Position numbers and translations under genes: made by a program
The notes under the pieces: model-generated
Told to the model about the DNA's origin: nothing
The model's database searches: none
What the model saw: the letters and a program-made list of their open reading frames with translations, nothing else
Source: Planctomyces sp.
GTDB lineage: Bacteria > Planctomycetota > Planctomycetia > Planctomycetales > Planctomycetaceae
Length of the DNA: 64,000 bases
Assembly (NCBI GenBank): GCA_016795105.1
Contig: JAEUIH010000026.1
Location: 1 to 64,000 of the forward strand
Reading direction: 5' to 3'
Part shown: piece by piece, positions 44,838 through 54,365 of the stretch
Numbering within the stretch: the stretch's first letter is position 1
Layout: each line of letters opens with the position of its first letter

Positions 44838-45920
44838 TCATTGAGAAGAGATTCGACAGTTCAGCATCTTTTCCTGAAGGACATCCCAGCCGTCCGACTG
44901 GAACTCCGTGATGATTTCAACGCGGCTGTCACGCCTCCAGGCCGTTCGTTGAAATGTTGTATCAGAGCCCCGTCGCTGGATGCTCCACCAGTCATCGGAA
45001 CAATGAAAAACGCCCTTGAGTCGAAGAATCGGATGCAGTCCGGCCAACAGATCGATGATTTCATCGCGGTCAAAGACATCGGCCTCATGAAAAACCCACC
45101 CACAGGCGAATTTTCCCAACCCCTGATTCTCAAATCGGACTGGTTTTCCATGAAAGGGCCGGTCAGCAATAATCGAGTCCGTTGGTGGACTGAACGGATT
45201 GATGAGTTCCGGATTTTCAGAAGCTATGGAATTGTGCTGCACTGTGTGAGCATCGGCGAAGAGGGGCTGTCGAATCATATGTCCGGACAGGTCAAGCCAC
45301 GCTAAGCTCAGTTTTCCCTGTGTTGTTTCCGCAATCAGAAGTTTGGGAGGATCAAGAGAAACGACGAGATTGCGGCAGCGCTGAATCTGATCAGAACTGC
45401 ATTTGTCTCCGAAGTTGATCGCAACCACATCCGCCATCTGAAGTTGATCGTGGAAAACATCAGCGTTGGTGATTCGAGGGTTTTCGCAGTCGCGAGGGTC
45501 GACAAGTGCGATCGTAGCTCTGAGCTCAAGCCGTTCCCCCAATCGTCCACTTCGCAGCAGGTCGATCACTGACGCGGGATGGCCCGAACCCGTGGGCTCC
45601 AGAATGATGCGATGAGGCTGAGTTCTGCGGATCATTCTGGCCAGCATCAGGGGAAGTTCCATTGCCAGCGAACAACAAAAGCAGCCACCGGCCATTTCGT
45701 CCACGTCAACTCCGGAATTGTCTTTTGTTGAGTCCTCTGTGTTCCCGGCGTCATTTGCAATGTCGTTCACCAGAATGTGGTCCAGCGAGACCATACCATA
45801 CTCATTGATCAGGACGGCCCATCGTTCGTGAGCCGGCCTTTGAGCCAGCAGTGACTGAATCGCGCTGGTTTTGCCTGCGCCAAGAAATCCGGTAATCAGG
45901 TTGATTGGAATCTTATTCAT
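44838..45920 (-). CDS. CobW/COG0523-type metal-binding GTPase
   Basis: A 360-residue G3E GTPase. The Walker A is GFLGAGKT at residues 11-18, and the metal-binding CxCC motif is GGCFCC near 79-84. Walker B-like ILEPTGSG follows. The base-specificity motif is atypical (AINFGDK in place of NKTD). The C-terminal domain (residues 260-360) matches the CobW C-terminal fold, with GVFHCSDDWWSIQ. Such proteins act as metal chaperones, often for zinc. It starts 4 bases inside the upstream toroid gene (ATGA), so the two are co-translated. Confidence 0.9.
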   Translation of the reverse strand: MNKIPINLITGFLGAGKTSAIQSLLAQRPAHERWAVLINEYGMVSLDHILVNDIANDAGNTEDSTKDNSGVDVDEMAGGCFCCSLAMELPLMLARMIRRTQPHRIILEPTGSGHPASVIDLLRSGRLGERLELRATIALVDPRDCENPRITNADVFHDQLQMADVVAINFGDKCSSDQIQRCRNLVVSLDPPKLLIAETTQGKLSLAWLDLSGHMIRQPLFADAHTVQHNSIASENPELINPFSPPTDSIIADRPFHGKPVRFENQGLGKFACGWVFHEADVFDRDEIIDLLAGLHPILRLKGVFHCSDDWWSIQRRGSDTTFQRTAWRRDSRVEIITEFQSDGWDVLQEKMLNCRISSQ

Positions 45921-47539
45921 CGCCCGACTGCCCGATCTGCATCATCCTGCTTTTCATCAGCATCAAACTTTCGATAGATCGGAAGATGGCGGTAGTAGAC
46001 TTCGAGCGTAAGTACAGAAAGAGTTGTCTGATAGATGCGACCACCCGCATTGCCATGTGGGTCCGTCACGTCCCAGCTGCCGGCGGCGGGACCGTCCTGA
46101 ACCTGTGTTGAAACCAAATGTGGTCTCAGCCTGTTGTTCCACTTCTCCCACTGTTCTCCACCCCAGTGATGCAGGACCTGCGTGGCGTAGTAGTTGTAAT
46201 AAATGTTGTGTTCACTGGGGCCGACATCGGACAGGTATTGGACTCCTTTAGCAAGTCCGGGATGTTCTCGTTTCCAGCCCATGTACATTCGGCAGAGAAG
46301 TGCAACGGCAGTCATCGTGGGATTGTTCCCGTCAGGGTCGGTGTATCCGTATCTGGATCCTTGTTCGGCGGAAACGGAATCGAGAAACTCTCGAGCATCT
46401 CGAGTTGTCTGGGTGGAGTACCGGATACGACCGGCACGAGCGCTTTGAAGTGCCATCAGCTGCCAGCCAGTGACCGAGGTGTCCCCTTTTTCGCGAGGAG
46501 TATATCGCCAGCCACCTCCGACTGGATCTTGTGCTCGCTCGATGAATGTAATGGCTTCGCCTGCAAGTTTGCGGAGTTCGCGATCATCGGGTTCCATAGC
46601 CGATGCTTCGCAAATGCAGATTGCTGCAATTCCCTGGACATACATTCCAGCGTTTCCCTGAAACTTGCCTCTCAGATCTGCGCCGCTGGAACCTCGAACC
46701 GCATTGGCAAACATCCATGCAAGTCCCTGCCGGACGGTTTCCTTGTATGGACCATCTGTTTGATGAGTATGTCCGGCCCCAAGGAAGCAGAGGAGGCTCA
46801 TCGCTGTTGCACCCATGTCTGTCGTTCCAAACGTCCCGGGAGTCGGGCTATCCCCTACCTTAGCGAAGCTCCACGAACCATCTTTCTGCTGGATGCTGGA
46901 AAGCCATTTGAGTCCGGAATTTACCGCCTTTTCGCTGTCCGCGTTGCCGCCAAACTTCTTCAGGGCGGCCTGTTTACCGGCGGACGACCGGCCACCAAGT
47001 TCGCCCAGACGTGCTGTGATCTCCGAATCAAGGGCGGTTTCATCGAGCGGGATTGATAAGTCGCGTTCATCCGGTGAGTCAAACTGGTCAGATGTTATCC
47101 CGAGGTCCAGATCTGCGACTGCCTGTCGAAGCGCACTATTGGCGTCGAGCGTTGAAAGCTGCTCAGGATTTATCGGCATTTCCACTGTTTCGATGGGATC
47201 CAGTTCTGCGGGATCAATTTGTCGAACAATCAAATTCATGATCGACTCACTGGGCAGATCCGGCATCGGGATGACACCCAGTATCATCAGCACCAACACG
47301 TGGATCAGCAATGCCACGAAGGCAGCAGTCAGACGATCACGGTTCTGGACAATGAATGACGGGGCCGTTTCCTTCATGAATCGGCCGGCCCGCGGCAGAT
47401 TTTGAGCAAGCCAAAGTACCCAGGCTGGTGGCTTTCCGCGTCTGCGACGTCGAAGCCGAGTCCGTTGCTCAACCTGAGTCAGTACGGAGGGCGCATTCTT
47501 TCCATCCCGATCCGGCTGAGGGGACTTTGCAGAACCCAT
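45917..47539 (-). CDS. Membrane-anchored alpha/alpha-toroid (prenyltransferase/squalene-cyclase-like repeat) protein
   Basis: A 540-residue protein. A basic N-terminal region (RTRLRRRRRGK) and one membrane helix (about residues 73-93) precede an extracytoplasmic domain. From about 205 it has squalene-cyclase/prenyltransferase repeats: LKWLSSIQQKDGSWSF, LAWMFANAVRG, ITFIERAQDPVGGGWRY, FLDSVSAEQGSRYGY, and GSWDVTDPHGNAGGRIYQT. No cyclase DxDD motif is seen, so it is probably not an active terpene cyclase. These anchored toroid proteins are common in planctomycetes, with unknown role. It overlaps the CobW-type gene by 4 bases. Confidence 0.82.
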   Translation of the reverse strand: MGSAKSPQPDRDGKNAPSVLTQVEQRTRLRRRRRGKPPAWVLWLAQNLPRAGRFMKETAPSFIVQNRDRLTAAFVALLIHVLVLMILGVIPMPDLPSESIMNLIVRQIDPAELDPIETVEMPINPEQLSTLDANSALRQAVADLDLGITSDQFDSPDERDLSIPLDETALDSEITARLGELGGRSSAGKQAALKKFGGNADSEKAVNSGLKWLSSIQQKDGSWSFAKVGDSPTPGTFGTTDMGATAMSLLCFLGAGHTHQTDGPYKETVRQGLAWMFANAVRGSSGADLRGKFQGNAGMYVQGIAAICICEASAMEPDDRELRKLAGEAITFIERAQDPVGGGWRYTPREKGDTSVTGWQLMALQSARAGRIRYSTQTTRDAREFLDSVSAEQGSRYGYTDPDGNNPTMTAVALLCRMYMGWKREHPGLAKGVQYLSDVGPSEHNIYYNYYATQVLHHWGGEQWEKWNNRLRPHLVSTQVQDGPAAGSWDVTDPHGNAGGRIYQTTLSVLTLEVYYRHLPIYRKFDADEKQDDADRAVGR

Positions 47540-47621
47540 TCGGGAATGTCATCCTTTGCAAGAATTGCGTCAGAAACGGTCAGACAGGAGGCAGTAGATA
47601 CTATCACAATTCAGGATCTGT

Positions 47622-48569
47622 TCACGCGAATTCCTCCGGAACATCTTCAATCGGGATCTGATTCCAGATCGTCGCCAGAATTGTACCGGTCAGCATACAG
47701 CCAAAAGTGTAGAGAACACACGGTATAATCGCGGCCGACTGACCTCCAAAGAGTTGAACTGCCAGCACCGTTCCGGCACCGGCATTCTGCATCCCCACTT
47801 CGAGCGTCAATGCTCGTCTCATTGGCGTTTTCAGCCGTCCAACCCAGCCAAATGTAAATCCAGCAATGTACCCCAGAAGATTGATGACCAGTAGGGGAAT
47901 GATGATCCCCGGAGAAGCGCTGCTCACTTCACCTCTCTTTAAAGCGACCGCTGTGGCAATCACCATCAGAATCGCAAGATTTGCTGCCGTAGGAGCAATT
48001 GCGTGTGCCACATGTCGAAATCGATACCAGATGCGGCTCAAACCGTGACCGACAACGACCGGAAGTGCGACCTGCAGGATCAGCATCGTCACGGCCTCCT
48101 GTCCGTTATAGTTCACATCTCTGTCCAGAAAGATCCTTAGCGCCTGTGGAACCACGATGGGTGAAAGAAGTGTCGAGCAGGTTGTCAGGCTGACGGAGTA
48201 GCTGACATTGCCCCGAGCTGTCATGGTGAGAACGTTAGATGCCATGGCTCCAGGGACGCAACCAACGATAATGAACCCTGTCGCGAGTTCAGGTTCAGGG
48301 CGAAAAATGAGCACTGCCAGCCATGCCAACAGGGGCATACTGATAAACTGAGCAGCGGTTCCCAGCAACACTGATGGCCAGCGATGGACAAGTTGTTTCA
48401 ACTCATCGTGGGGCAACAACGCGCCAACACAGAACATTGCAGTGACAATCAGCCAGTTCATCGCGGGCTTGAAGGCCAGAAACGGGTCAAATCCTGCATA
48501 CAGTTGCGGCCAGAAGAGTGAAATCCCGGACGAAAGTACCAGCCAGACCAAAATATAGCGCTGCAGCAT
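47622..48569 (-). CDS. Bile acid:sodium symporter (BASS/SBF) family transporter
   Basis: A 315-residue membrane transporter with about ten helices. The SBF signatures are GCVPGAMASNVLTMTARGNV near residue 105 and EVGMQNAGAGTVLA near 258. Family members move organic anions (bile acids, pyruvate, pantoate and others) together with sodium. The substrate here cannot be told. It is divergent from aroC with a 125-base gap, and 82 bases downstream lies the start of the toroid gene on the same strand. Confidence 0.9.
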   Translation of the reverse strand: MLQRYILVWLVLSSGISLFWPQLYAGFDPFLAFKPAMNWLIVTAMFCVGALLPHDELKQLVHRWPSVLLGTAAQFISMPLLAWLAVLIFRPEPELATGFIIVGCVPGAMASNVLTMTARGNVSYSVSLTTCSTLLSPIVVPQALRIFLDRDVNYNGQEAVTMLILQVALPVVVGHGLSRIWYRFRHVAHAIAPTAANLAILMVIATAVALKRGEVSSASPGIIIPLLVINLLGYIAGFTFGWVGRLKTPMRRALTLEVGMQNAGAGTVLAVQLFGGQSAAIIPCVLYTFGCMLTGTILATIWNQIPIEDVPEEFA

Positions 48570-48694
48570 GTTTTCCCCGGAGATTCTCTCGCAGGATGAA
48601 TCAAGGACTCTTAGGATTCCACCACATTCTCAGACTGTTGAATCGCAAAGCGACTGTTAAGCCGCATAGTGAGTGAAGAAAGCGTAATCTGCAA

Positions 48695-49822
48695 ATGCCA
48701 GGGAATTCGTTTGGTCAACTGTTTCGAATCACGACTGCCGGCGAAAGCCATGGGCCAGGAAACGTCGTAATTGTTGACGGTGTCCCGTCCGGTCTGATTT
48801 TGTCAGAAGCCGATTTGCTGCCGGATTTGATGCGAAGGAGGCCTGGTCAAAGTCCTCTTGTAACTCAGCGGCAGGAGCCGGATCAGCCGGAGATTCTCTC
48901 TGGTGTGTTTGAGGGAAAGACGACCGGGACAAGCATCGCAGTTTTGATCCGAAACGCGGATCAGCGGAGTGGTGACTATTCCGACATCGCCGATAAATAT
49001 CGCCCTGGGCATGCCGATTATACCTTCGATGCGCGTTACGGATTTCGAGATTATCGAGGTGGTGGTCGCAGTAGTGCTCGCGAAACAACTGCCCGTGTCG
49101 CTGCTGGTGCCATCGCCAGGAAGCTGATCGCGCAGGAATTCGGCGGGAAGGTTCTTTCCTGGGTGAGCCAGATCGGTCATATCAAAGCATCAGTGCCGAA
49201 CCCCGAAACAGTGACGCTGGAACAGGTTGAATACCTTCCAGACGGTTCTCCCAACTTTGTTCGATGCCCGGATCCGATCGCGGCCGCTCAAATGGCACAG
49301 CTGATTGATGAAGTCCGGATGGATACTGATTCCATAGGAGGCATTGCAGAGATCGCGGCAACTGGCATCCCGGCTGGCCTCGGCGAACCGGTGTTCGATA
49401 AGCTGAAGGCTGATTTGGCGAAGGCGTTGTTTAGTCTCCCCGCTGTATTGGGTGTGGAATATGGAATTGGGTTTGGCTGCGCCACTCTGCGGGGGTCAGA
49501 AAACAACGACTACTTTGTGGCAAAAGGGGCTTCGGAATCGGGACAGCTTCAAATCGCTACGGCAACGAATCGCCACGGCGGTATGCTCGGAGGGATTAGT
49601 TCCGGCATGCCCATCCTTCTAAGAGCCGCTGTCAAGCCAACAAGCAGCCTTGCCAAAGAACAACCGACAGTGACGCGTTCCGGAGAATCCACGACGATTC
49701 GAACGAAAGGCAGGCATGACCCCTGTCTGCTGCCAAGGTTCATTCCCATGGCGGAGGCCATGGTTGCGATCGTCATTGCTGACCACTGGCTCCGCTGGAA
49801 AGCAATCAGGCCAACGGTATGA
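48695..49822 (+). CDS. aroC: Chorismate synthase
   Basis: A 375-residue enzyme that converts 5-enolpyruvylshikimate-3-phosphate to chorismate using reduced FMN. Signatures: GESHGPG at residues 16-22, RRRPGQSPL, and YRGGGRSSARETTARVAAGAI near 120-140. The C-terminal RHDPC block is in TKGRHDPCLLPR. The length is usual. Its stop overlaps the cmoA start by 4 bases (ATGA), a coupling that links chorismate supply to a prephenate-using enzyme. Confidence 0.97.
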   Translation: MPGNSFGQLFRITTAGESHGPGNVVIVDGVPSGLILSEADLLPDLMRRRPGQSPLVTQRQEPDQPEILSGVFEGKTTGTSIAVLIRNADQRSGDYSDIADKYRPGHADYTFDARYGFRDYRGGGRSSARETTARVAAGAIARKLIAQEFGGKVLSWVSQIGHIKASVPNPETVTLEQVEYLPDGSPNFVRCPDPIAAAQMAQLIDEVRMDTDSIGGIAEIAATGIPAGLGEPVFDKLKADLAKALFSLPAVLGVEYGIGFGCATLRGSENNDYFVAKGASESGQLQIATATNRHGGMLGGISSGMPILLRAAVKPTSSLAKEQPTVTRSGESTTIRTKGRHDPCLLPRFIPMAEAMVAIVIADHWLRWKAIRPTV

Positions 49823-50559
49823 ACCGCTCCGAAAAAGATGATATCTACTCCATGCCACTTTCGCAGGTAGGGAGTTTTGAATTTGACGATCAGGTTGTTC
49901 GAGTCTTTCCGGATATGATTGCGCGATCCGTGCCGGGGTACGGTTCAATCCTGTCCGTCATCGAACAGCTGGCAACAAGGTATGTGCTGCCAGGCACTGA
50001 TGTATATGATCTCGGCTGCTCACTCGGCGCTGCGACAAGGCTCATTCACCGTAAAGCGCCGCTGGATTGTGTTATTCACGCTGTGGATAACTCGGCGGCA
50101 ATGATGGGGCGACTGAAAGAGCTGCTGGCGAATGATCCGGATACGAGTGGAAGATGTGAAATCCGCCTCGAACAGTCAGACCTCAGACATGTTTCGATCA
50201 GGAATGCATCACTCGTTGTCCTGAACCTGACCCTTCAGTTTGTACCTCCGGAACAGCGGATGGACGTGATTCAGCGGATCTGCGATGGGCTGTTGCCGGG
50301 AGGTGCATTGCTGCTCTCCGAGAAAATCTGCTTTACGGATCCCGAACAGCAGCGTCTCATGAATGACCTGCACCATGACTTCAAGCGGGCCAACGGGTAC
50401 AGCGATCTCGAGATTGCTCAGAAGCGAACGGCCATTGAGAATCGGCTGATCCCTGAGCCGCTGGAGATTCACCTCGATCGACTCAGGAAAGCCGGCTTCG
50501 CGAATGCCGCACCATGGTTTCAGTGCTTCAATTTTGTCTCCATTCTTGCAACTCGATAA
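49819..50559 (+). CDS. cmoA: Carboxy-S-adenosyl-L-methionine synthase
   Basis: A 246-residue SAM-binding protein matching CmoA. The N-terminal family block is FEFDDQVVRVFPDMIARSVP, followed by YDLGCSLGAATRLI, then LNLTLQFVPPEQR near 136-150, ANGYSDLEIAQKRTAIEN, and WFQCFNF at the end. CmoA makes carboxy-SAM from SAM and prephenate; CmoB then uses it on tRNA. It sits between aroC and cmoB with almost no gaps. Confidence 0.95.
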   Translation: MNRSEKDDIYSMPLSQVGSFEFDDQVVRVFPDMIARSVPGYGSILSVIEQLATRYVLPGTDVYDLGCSLGAATRLIHRKAPLDCVIHAVDNSAAMMGRLKELLANDPDTSGRCEIRLEQSDLRHVSIRNASLVVLNLTLQFVPPEQRMDVIQRICDGLLPGGALLLSEKICFTDPEQQRLMNDLHHDFKRANGYSDLEIAQKRTAIENRLIPEPLEIHLDRLRKAGFANAAPWFQCFNFVSILATR

Positions 50560-50564
50560 TTCTG

Positions 50565-51608
50565 ATGACTGACGGTCTGTTTGATTTTGAACCACTTCGC
50601 AAAGAATTGGCAGAACGGGGGCAGACGGACTGGCTGCTTGAACTTGATTCCGCCTGTCGCGATGCAGTTGATCGACAGAAACACGGTGATCTTGAAAAAT
50701 GGATACATGCCTGGCAACAAATTCCGGATTCAACGGAAGGTGAGTTCCGAATTCTCGATGGTCAAGTCTGTGTTGGGGACATTGGCAACTCTAACGGTGA
50801 CAATGGCTTCGGAAATACTTTCGTGGAACGCTCCGCTGAAATGCGAGAGCTTATGCTGAAATTTCATCCGTGGAGGAAAGGACCATTCTGTGTCGATGGT
50901 GTCACCATCGAAACAGAATGGCGATCCGACTGGAAATGGAACCGCCTGTCGCCTCACATTGATTTCCGAAACCGCATGATTCTGGATGTGGGGTGCGGTA
51001 ATGGGTATTTCGGCTGGCGAATGGTCGACTGCGGTGCTCGCATGGTGTGTGGTCTGGATCCATTCATGCTGTATGTGATGCAGTTCGAAGCCATTCGAAA
51101 GATAATGCGGAGTTCGCGCCACCTTTCAGTGAGGGATGCGGCCCGGAGAAACTTTGTTCTGCCCGTTGGTGACTCCATACTGAGAGATGGTCTCCGGTGT
51201 TTTGATCTGACGTTATCAATGGGGGTTCTCTATCATCATCGCTCCCCAATCGATCATCTGAGAACTCTCTGGTCGACGATCCGGCCTGGAGGCCAGTTGC
51301 TGCTCGAAACGCTGGTGGTTGAAGGCGGAGAGAATGAGGTGCTTGTCCCCGAAGATCGCTATGCCATGATGCGTAATGTGTGGTTTATCCCGTCCATCCC
51401 CTTACTGTTGCGATGGCTCCGACGCACTGGTTTCAAAGACGCTCGCCTGCTGGACGTTGCTCCCACCACAACCGCCGAGCAGCGATCAACACCATGGATG
51501 ACGTTTGCGTCACTTCCTGACTTTCTCGATCCGACGGATCCCACGCGAACCGTCGAAGGCTATCCGGCCCCCCTCCGCGCCATGATCATCGCGACACAAA
51601 GCAAGTAG
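50565..51608 (+). CDS. cmoB: tRNA U34 carboxymethyltransferase
   Basis: A 347-residue methyltransferase-fold enzyme that transfers the carboxymethyl group of carboxy-SAM to 5-hydroxyuridine at tRNA position 34. Signatures: FHPWRKGPF, TEWRSDWKWNRL, LDVGCGNGYFGWRMVDCGA, GLDPFMLYVMQFEA, and SMGVLYHHRSPIDHL. The start at 50565 is 5 bases after cmoA; the longer frame from 50514 would overlap it. The next gene on this strand is far away; a hairpin repeat follows at once. Confidence 0.95.
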   Translation: MTDGLFDFEPLRKELAERGQTDWLLELDSACRDAVDRQKHGDLEKWIHAWQQIPDSTEGEFRILDGQVCVGDIGNSNGDNGFGNTFVERSAEMRELMLKFHPWRKGPFCVDGVTIETEWRSDWKWNRLSPHIDFRNRMILDVGCGNGYFGWRMVDCGARMVCGLDPFMLYVMQFEAIRKIMRSSRHLSVRDAARRNFVLPVGDSILRDGLRCFDLTLSMGVLYHHRSPIDHLRTLWSTIRPGGQLLLETLVVEGGENEVLVPEDRYAMMRNVWFIPSIPLLLRWLRRTGFKDARLLDVAPTTTAEQRSTPWMTFASLPDFLDPTDPTRTVEGYPAPLRAMIIATQSK

Positions 51609-51632
51609 GTTGGGCATTCCAGCCCGACCCAC
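51605..51632. repeat. Single hairpin unit related to the 18741 repeats
   Basis: GTAGGTTGGGCATTCCAGCC followed by CGACCC folds through GGTTGGGC and GCCCGACC (one G-T pair). It differs at a few positions from the 37-base units at 18741-18840. It touches the cmoB stop, in the gap before the convergent STAS gene. Confidence 0.75.
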
Positions 51633-51748
51633 CCCGCAAAGTCTTCCCGCACATGCCACCCACCTCCAGGAGGCAAAACCGATACGAGACTGCCCAAACC
51701 GCCCAGACTTCCCGGGAAACGAGTCCTGACCCCTTATTGGTTGGCGGG

Positions 51749-52135
51749 TTAGTTGTTGCCGAGGGCTTCGAGGGCGGCTTCTCGGGTGGGAAATGGGGTC
51801 CAAAAGAAGTCGGTCTTGGTGTTTTCGAGCAACATCAGTGTTTTGAGCATCTCGGTCATGTTGTCTGAGAGATGGCACAGCACGGCCTGGCCGCCGTTGC
51901 TGCGGACCTTCTTGGCGAGGCGAATCAGGATGCCGACAAATGTGGATCCGAAGTAGTCGAGTCGAGAGAAGTCCACAGCCAGATGTCGAACGCCGTTCTC
52001 ACCAAGCATTCGGTACGCGTCGTTGTAACCATTCCGGATGTCGTTATCCCGGAACTCAAGAAATGGCCCATTGGCTGTCAGGATCAGGACGTTTCCTTGT
52101 TGTTCGAAGTCGAAGATTCGTTTGTCAGGAAACAT
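51749..52135 (-). CDS. STAS-domain protein (anti-anti-sigma factor type)
   Basis: A 128-residue single STAS domain. The conserved core is HLAVDFSRLDYFGSTFVGIL, with a serine at the position phosphorylated in SpoIIAA-type proteins, then LIRLAKKVRSNGGQAVLCHL. The start at 52135 has AAGGAG 8 bases upstream; the frame to 52183 is an extension. No partner kinase or phosphatase gene is adjacent. It probably takes part in a partner-switch signal, but which sigma factor or enzyme it controls is not known. Confidence 0.85.
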   Translation of the reverse strand: MFPDKRIFDFEQQGNVLILTANGPFLEFRDNDIRNGYNDAYRMLGENGVRHLAVDFSRLDYFGSTFVGILIRLAKKVRSNGGQAVLCHLSDNMTEMLKTLMLLENTKTDFFWTPFPTREAALEALGNN

Positions 52136-52189
52136 CCAGAGAACTCCTTGGTCGGGAAAACAGACAGACAAGTAAAAGACCAAACACCG

Positions 52190-52804
52190 CTATCGGGAAC
52201 CCTGATCGGTCAAAGGCTTCCTCTTAAAGATAAATTTCTCTTCTCCGACACTTCCATCTTTATGCTTCATGGCCAGCATGACGTGCAATTCATCATTTTC
52301 CATGAGCTTGTAGGTGAGTCCGTTAAACCAGGCTGTATTCTTTTCAATCCGTACAAGCGGGAATTCGACAAATTTCTCTTTGTCTTCCCAGCCCTTCAGC
52401 TCTTCATCAAAGTGTCGAAGCCTGAGTGTCCAGCGATCACCATGTTTGGCAAGCTGAAAGAACTCTGAGAATATGAGCTTTCCGTCCTGGTGAAAGCGGA
52501 ACGTGCCAATGCGTGACCCTTCAATGTCTGGCATCCATGTTTCTTCACAGTTGCCACCCAGCCCATTGCCCACCCAGTAGCCGGCGAGGAAGTCAAAATT
52601 CTCGGGAGATGCTTCAACTGCCGGCTGATCTTTGGAGAACTTCAGCGTGTTCTCTGTGATCGTCTCCGCACCGTCCGTCTGCTTTTCATCGCCGAAGATT
52701 TGTTGTCCAAAACTACCGGCAAAACCGGCGGTCAACACGATCTGAAGCAACAGCATGAAAGTCGCAGAGATCAAGAAATGGGGAGAAGCATGTTTTCGAA
52801 TCAT
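52190..52804 (-). CDS. Exported DUF6265-like protein
   Basis: A 204-residue protein with an N-terminal signal or anchor (hydrophobic residues about 10-28). The body has the pattern FDFLAGYWVGNGLGG, EETWMPDIEGSRIGTFRF, IFSEFFQLAKHGDRWTLRLR and GWEDKEKFVEF, which resembles DUF6265, a lipocalin-like beta barrel. It is on the minus strand, 54 bases before the STAS gene. Function unknown. Confidence 0.72.
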   Translation of the reverse strand: MIRKHASPHFLISATFMLLLQIVLTAGFAGSFGQQIFGDEKQTDGAETITENTLKFSKDQPAVEASPENFDFLAGYWVGNGLGGNCEETWMPDIEGSRIGTFRFHQDGKLIFSEFFQLAKHGDRWTLRLRHFDEELKGWEDKEKFVEFPLVRIEKNTAWFNGLTYKLMENDELHVMLAMKHKDGSVGEEKFIFKRKPLTDQGSR

Positions 52805-52830
52805 GGTCCTATGGCCTTTTTAGTTGAGGA

Positions 52831-53889
52831 TCAACGCCCAAGCATCTCGTGAGCGGATCTGAGGAGTTCTTCGGTTTGTTCAAAACTGATGCAGCCGTCT
52901 GTGATGCTCACACCATACTTCAATTGTGATGGATCACTGCCCAGCGACTGCTGACCTTCGATGAGATTGCTTTCCAGCATCAGGCCAACAATTTCTTCAT
53001 TCCCTTCAATGCGCTGCCGAATCACGTCATTCCAGACGATGGGCTGGCGTCGGTAGTCCTTTTCAGAATTTGCATGACTGCAGTCGACAACAAATCGTGG
53101 GGGAAGATTTGCACTGCGGAGCAATTGGCTGGCTTCAGCAAGATTCGGGGCGTGGTAATTCGGTCCATTTCTGCCGCCTCGAAGAATCAAGTGCCCCAGT
53201 TCATTGCCTCGTGTGTTCACAATACAGGTCTTGCCGTCGTGATCAATCCCCAGAAAACAATGTTCCGCGCGAGCTGCTTTCATAGCATTAATTGCGACTT
53301 CCAGACTGCCTTCTGTGCTGTTCTTGAAGCCAACAGGCATGGAAAGTCCGCTTGCCATTTGCCGATGGGTCGGGGATTCTGTGGTTCTGGCCCCGATGGA
53401 CGCAAGGGTGATCAAATCTGCTATATATTGGGGAGTAATTGGTTCCAGCATTTCTGTTGCTGCGGGTAGTCCCACGGAGTTGATATCCAGCAGGATGCGG
53501 CGAGCACGGCGGAGCCCTGTGACGATGTCGAACGTGTCATTCAGATGAGGGTCGTTGATCAATCCTTTCCAGCCGACCGTTGTTCGGGGCTTCTCAAAAT
53601 ACACTCGCATTACAACGAGCAGGCGATCGGCGACATCATCAGCCACGGATTTCAGTTTCCGAGCATATTCGAGTGCGCTTTCGGTATTGTGAATGGAGCA
53701 GGGGCCTACGATCGCGATGATCCGTTTGTCATGCCCACGCAGGATTTCTTCCACCGCACTGCGGGAATTCAGGACATGTTCGGAAACGGAATCCGGATTG
53801 GAAAACTCCTGTTTCAGATCACGAGGTGAAATGAGTGGAGACGTACCAACGATGTTGACGTCCTGGAGTGGGCGAGGCGATTTATTCAT
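52831..53889 (-). CDS. 3-deoxy-7-phosphoheptulonate (DAHP) synthase, class I
   Basis: A 352-residue class I (AroF/G/H-type) DAHP synthase, the entry step of the shikimate pathway from phosphoenolpyruvate and erythrose-4-phosphate. Signatures: IAIVGPCSIHN near residues 58-68, VMRVYFEKPRTTVGWKGLINDP, GARTTESPTHRQMASGL, VGFKNSTEGS, VDCSHANSEKDY. The conserved Cys, His, Glu and Asp metal ligands are present. The N-terminal part lacks a fused chorismate mutase. It lies convergently from aroC-cmoAB, in the same neighbourhood. Confidence 0.96.
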   Translation of the reverse strand: MNKSPRPLQDVNIVGTSPLISPRDLKQEFSNPDSVSEHVLNSRSAVEEILRGHDKRIIAIVGPCSIHNTESALEYARKLKSVADDVADRLLVVMRVYFEKPRTTVGWKGLINDPHLNDTFDIVTGLRRARRILLDINSVGLPAATEMLEPITPQYIADLITLASIGARTTESPTHRQMASGLSMPVGFKNSTEGSLEVAINAMKAARAEHCFLGIDHDGKTCIVNTRGNELGHLILRGGRNGPNYHAPNLAEASQLLRSANLPPRFVVDCSHANSEKDYRRQPIVWNDVIRQRIEGNEEIVGLMLESNLIEGQQSLGSDPSQLKYGVSITDGCISFEQTEELLRSAHEMLGR

Positions 53890-54365
53890 GGAACTGCTTT
53901 GGCGAGCAGGTTTGCTCGTCGATATTTGGAGAAAATCTGAGCCCTCAATGGGCCCAAAACTGCAAAAGAAGACCGGATTCTAGTGATTTTCAGAAGCGTG
54001 GGCCAACGGAATAGATCACTTTCAGGGTCGCGGGTTCGTATTCTTTCGGTTTTAACAACAATGTCGACGATCGGATAATCGGACATACTGTTGCAGGACG
54101 AAACACCCGGACTGCTGCGAAATCGAACGCAGCTTTCTGCGGTTGCAAATTGGTCTGGTGCGTTGTATTTTGTAACTGCTTGCTGTTACGTAGTTTGCGC
54201 GGATTCCGTTGGCTGATCGGCAGGAACTGCAAATTTTTAGGCGGATTTGCCACGAAATTTGCGTTATTAAAAGAGCCAGTCTGGTCAATCATTCGAACAA
54301 GCGGTTTGTGCGAGCAGGCACATCGCTGGCACTGGTCTAATCCTGTCTAAGTTGGAGACAAGCTC
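53890..54365. other. Divergent intergenic region
   Basis: About 475 bases separate the DAHP synthase and DUF1559 genes, which diverge. It should hold both promoters. I see AT-rich stretches near 54225-54275 but no recognisable element. Confidence 0.5.
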
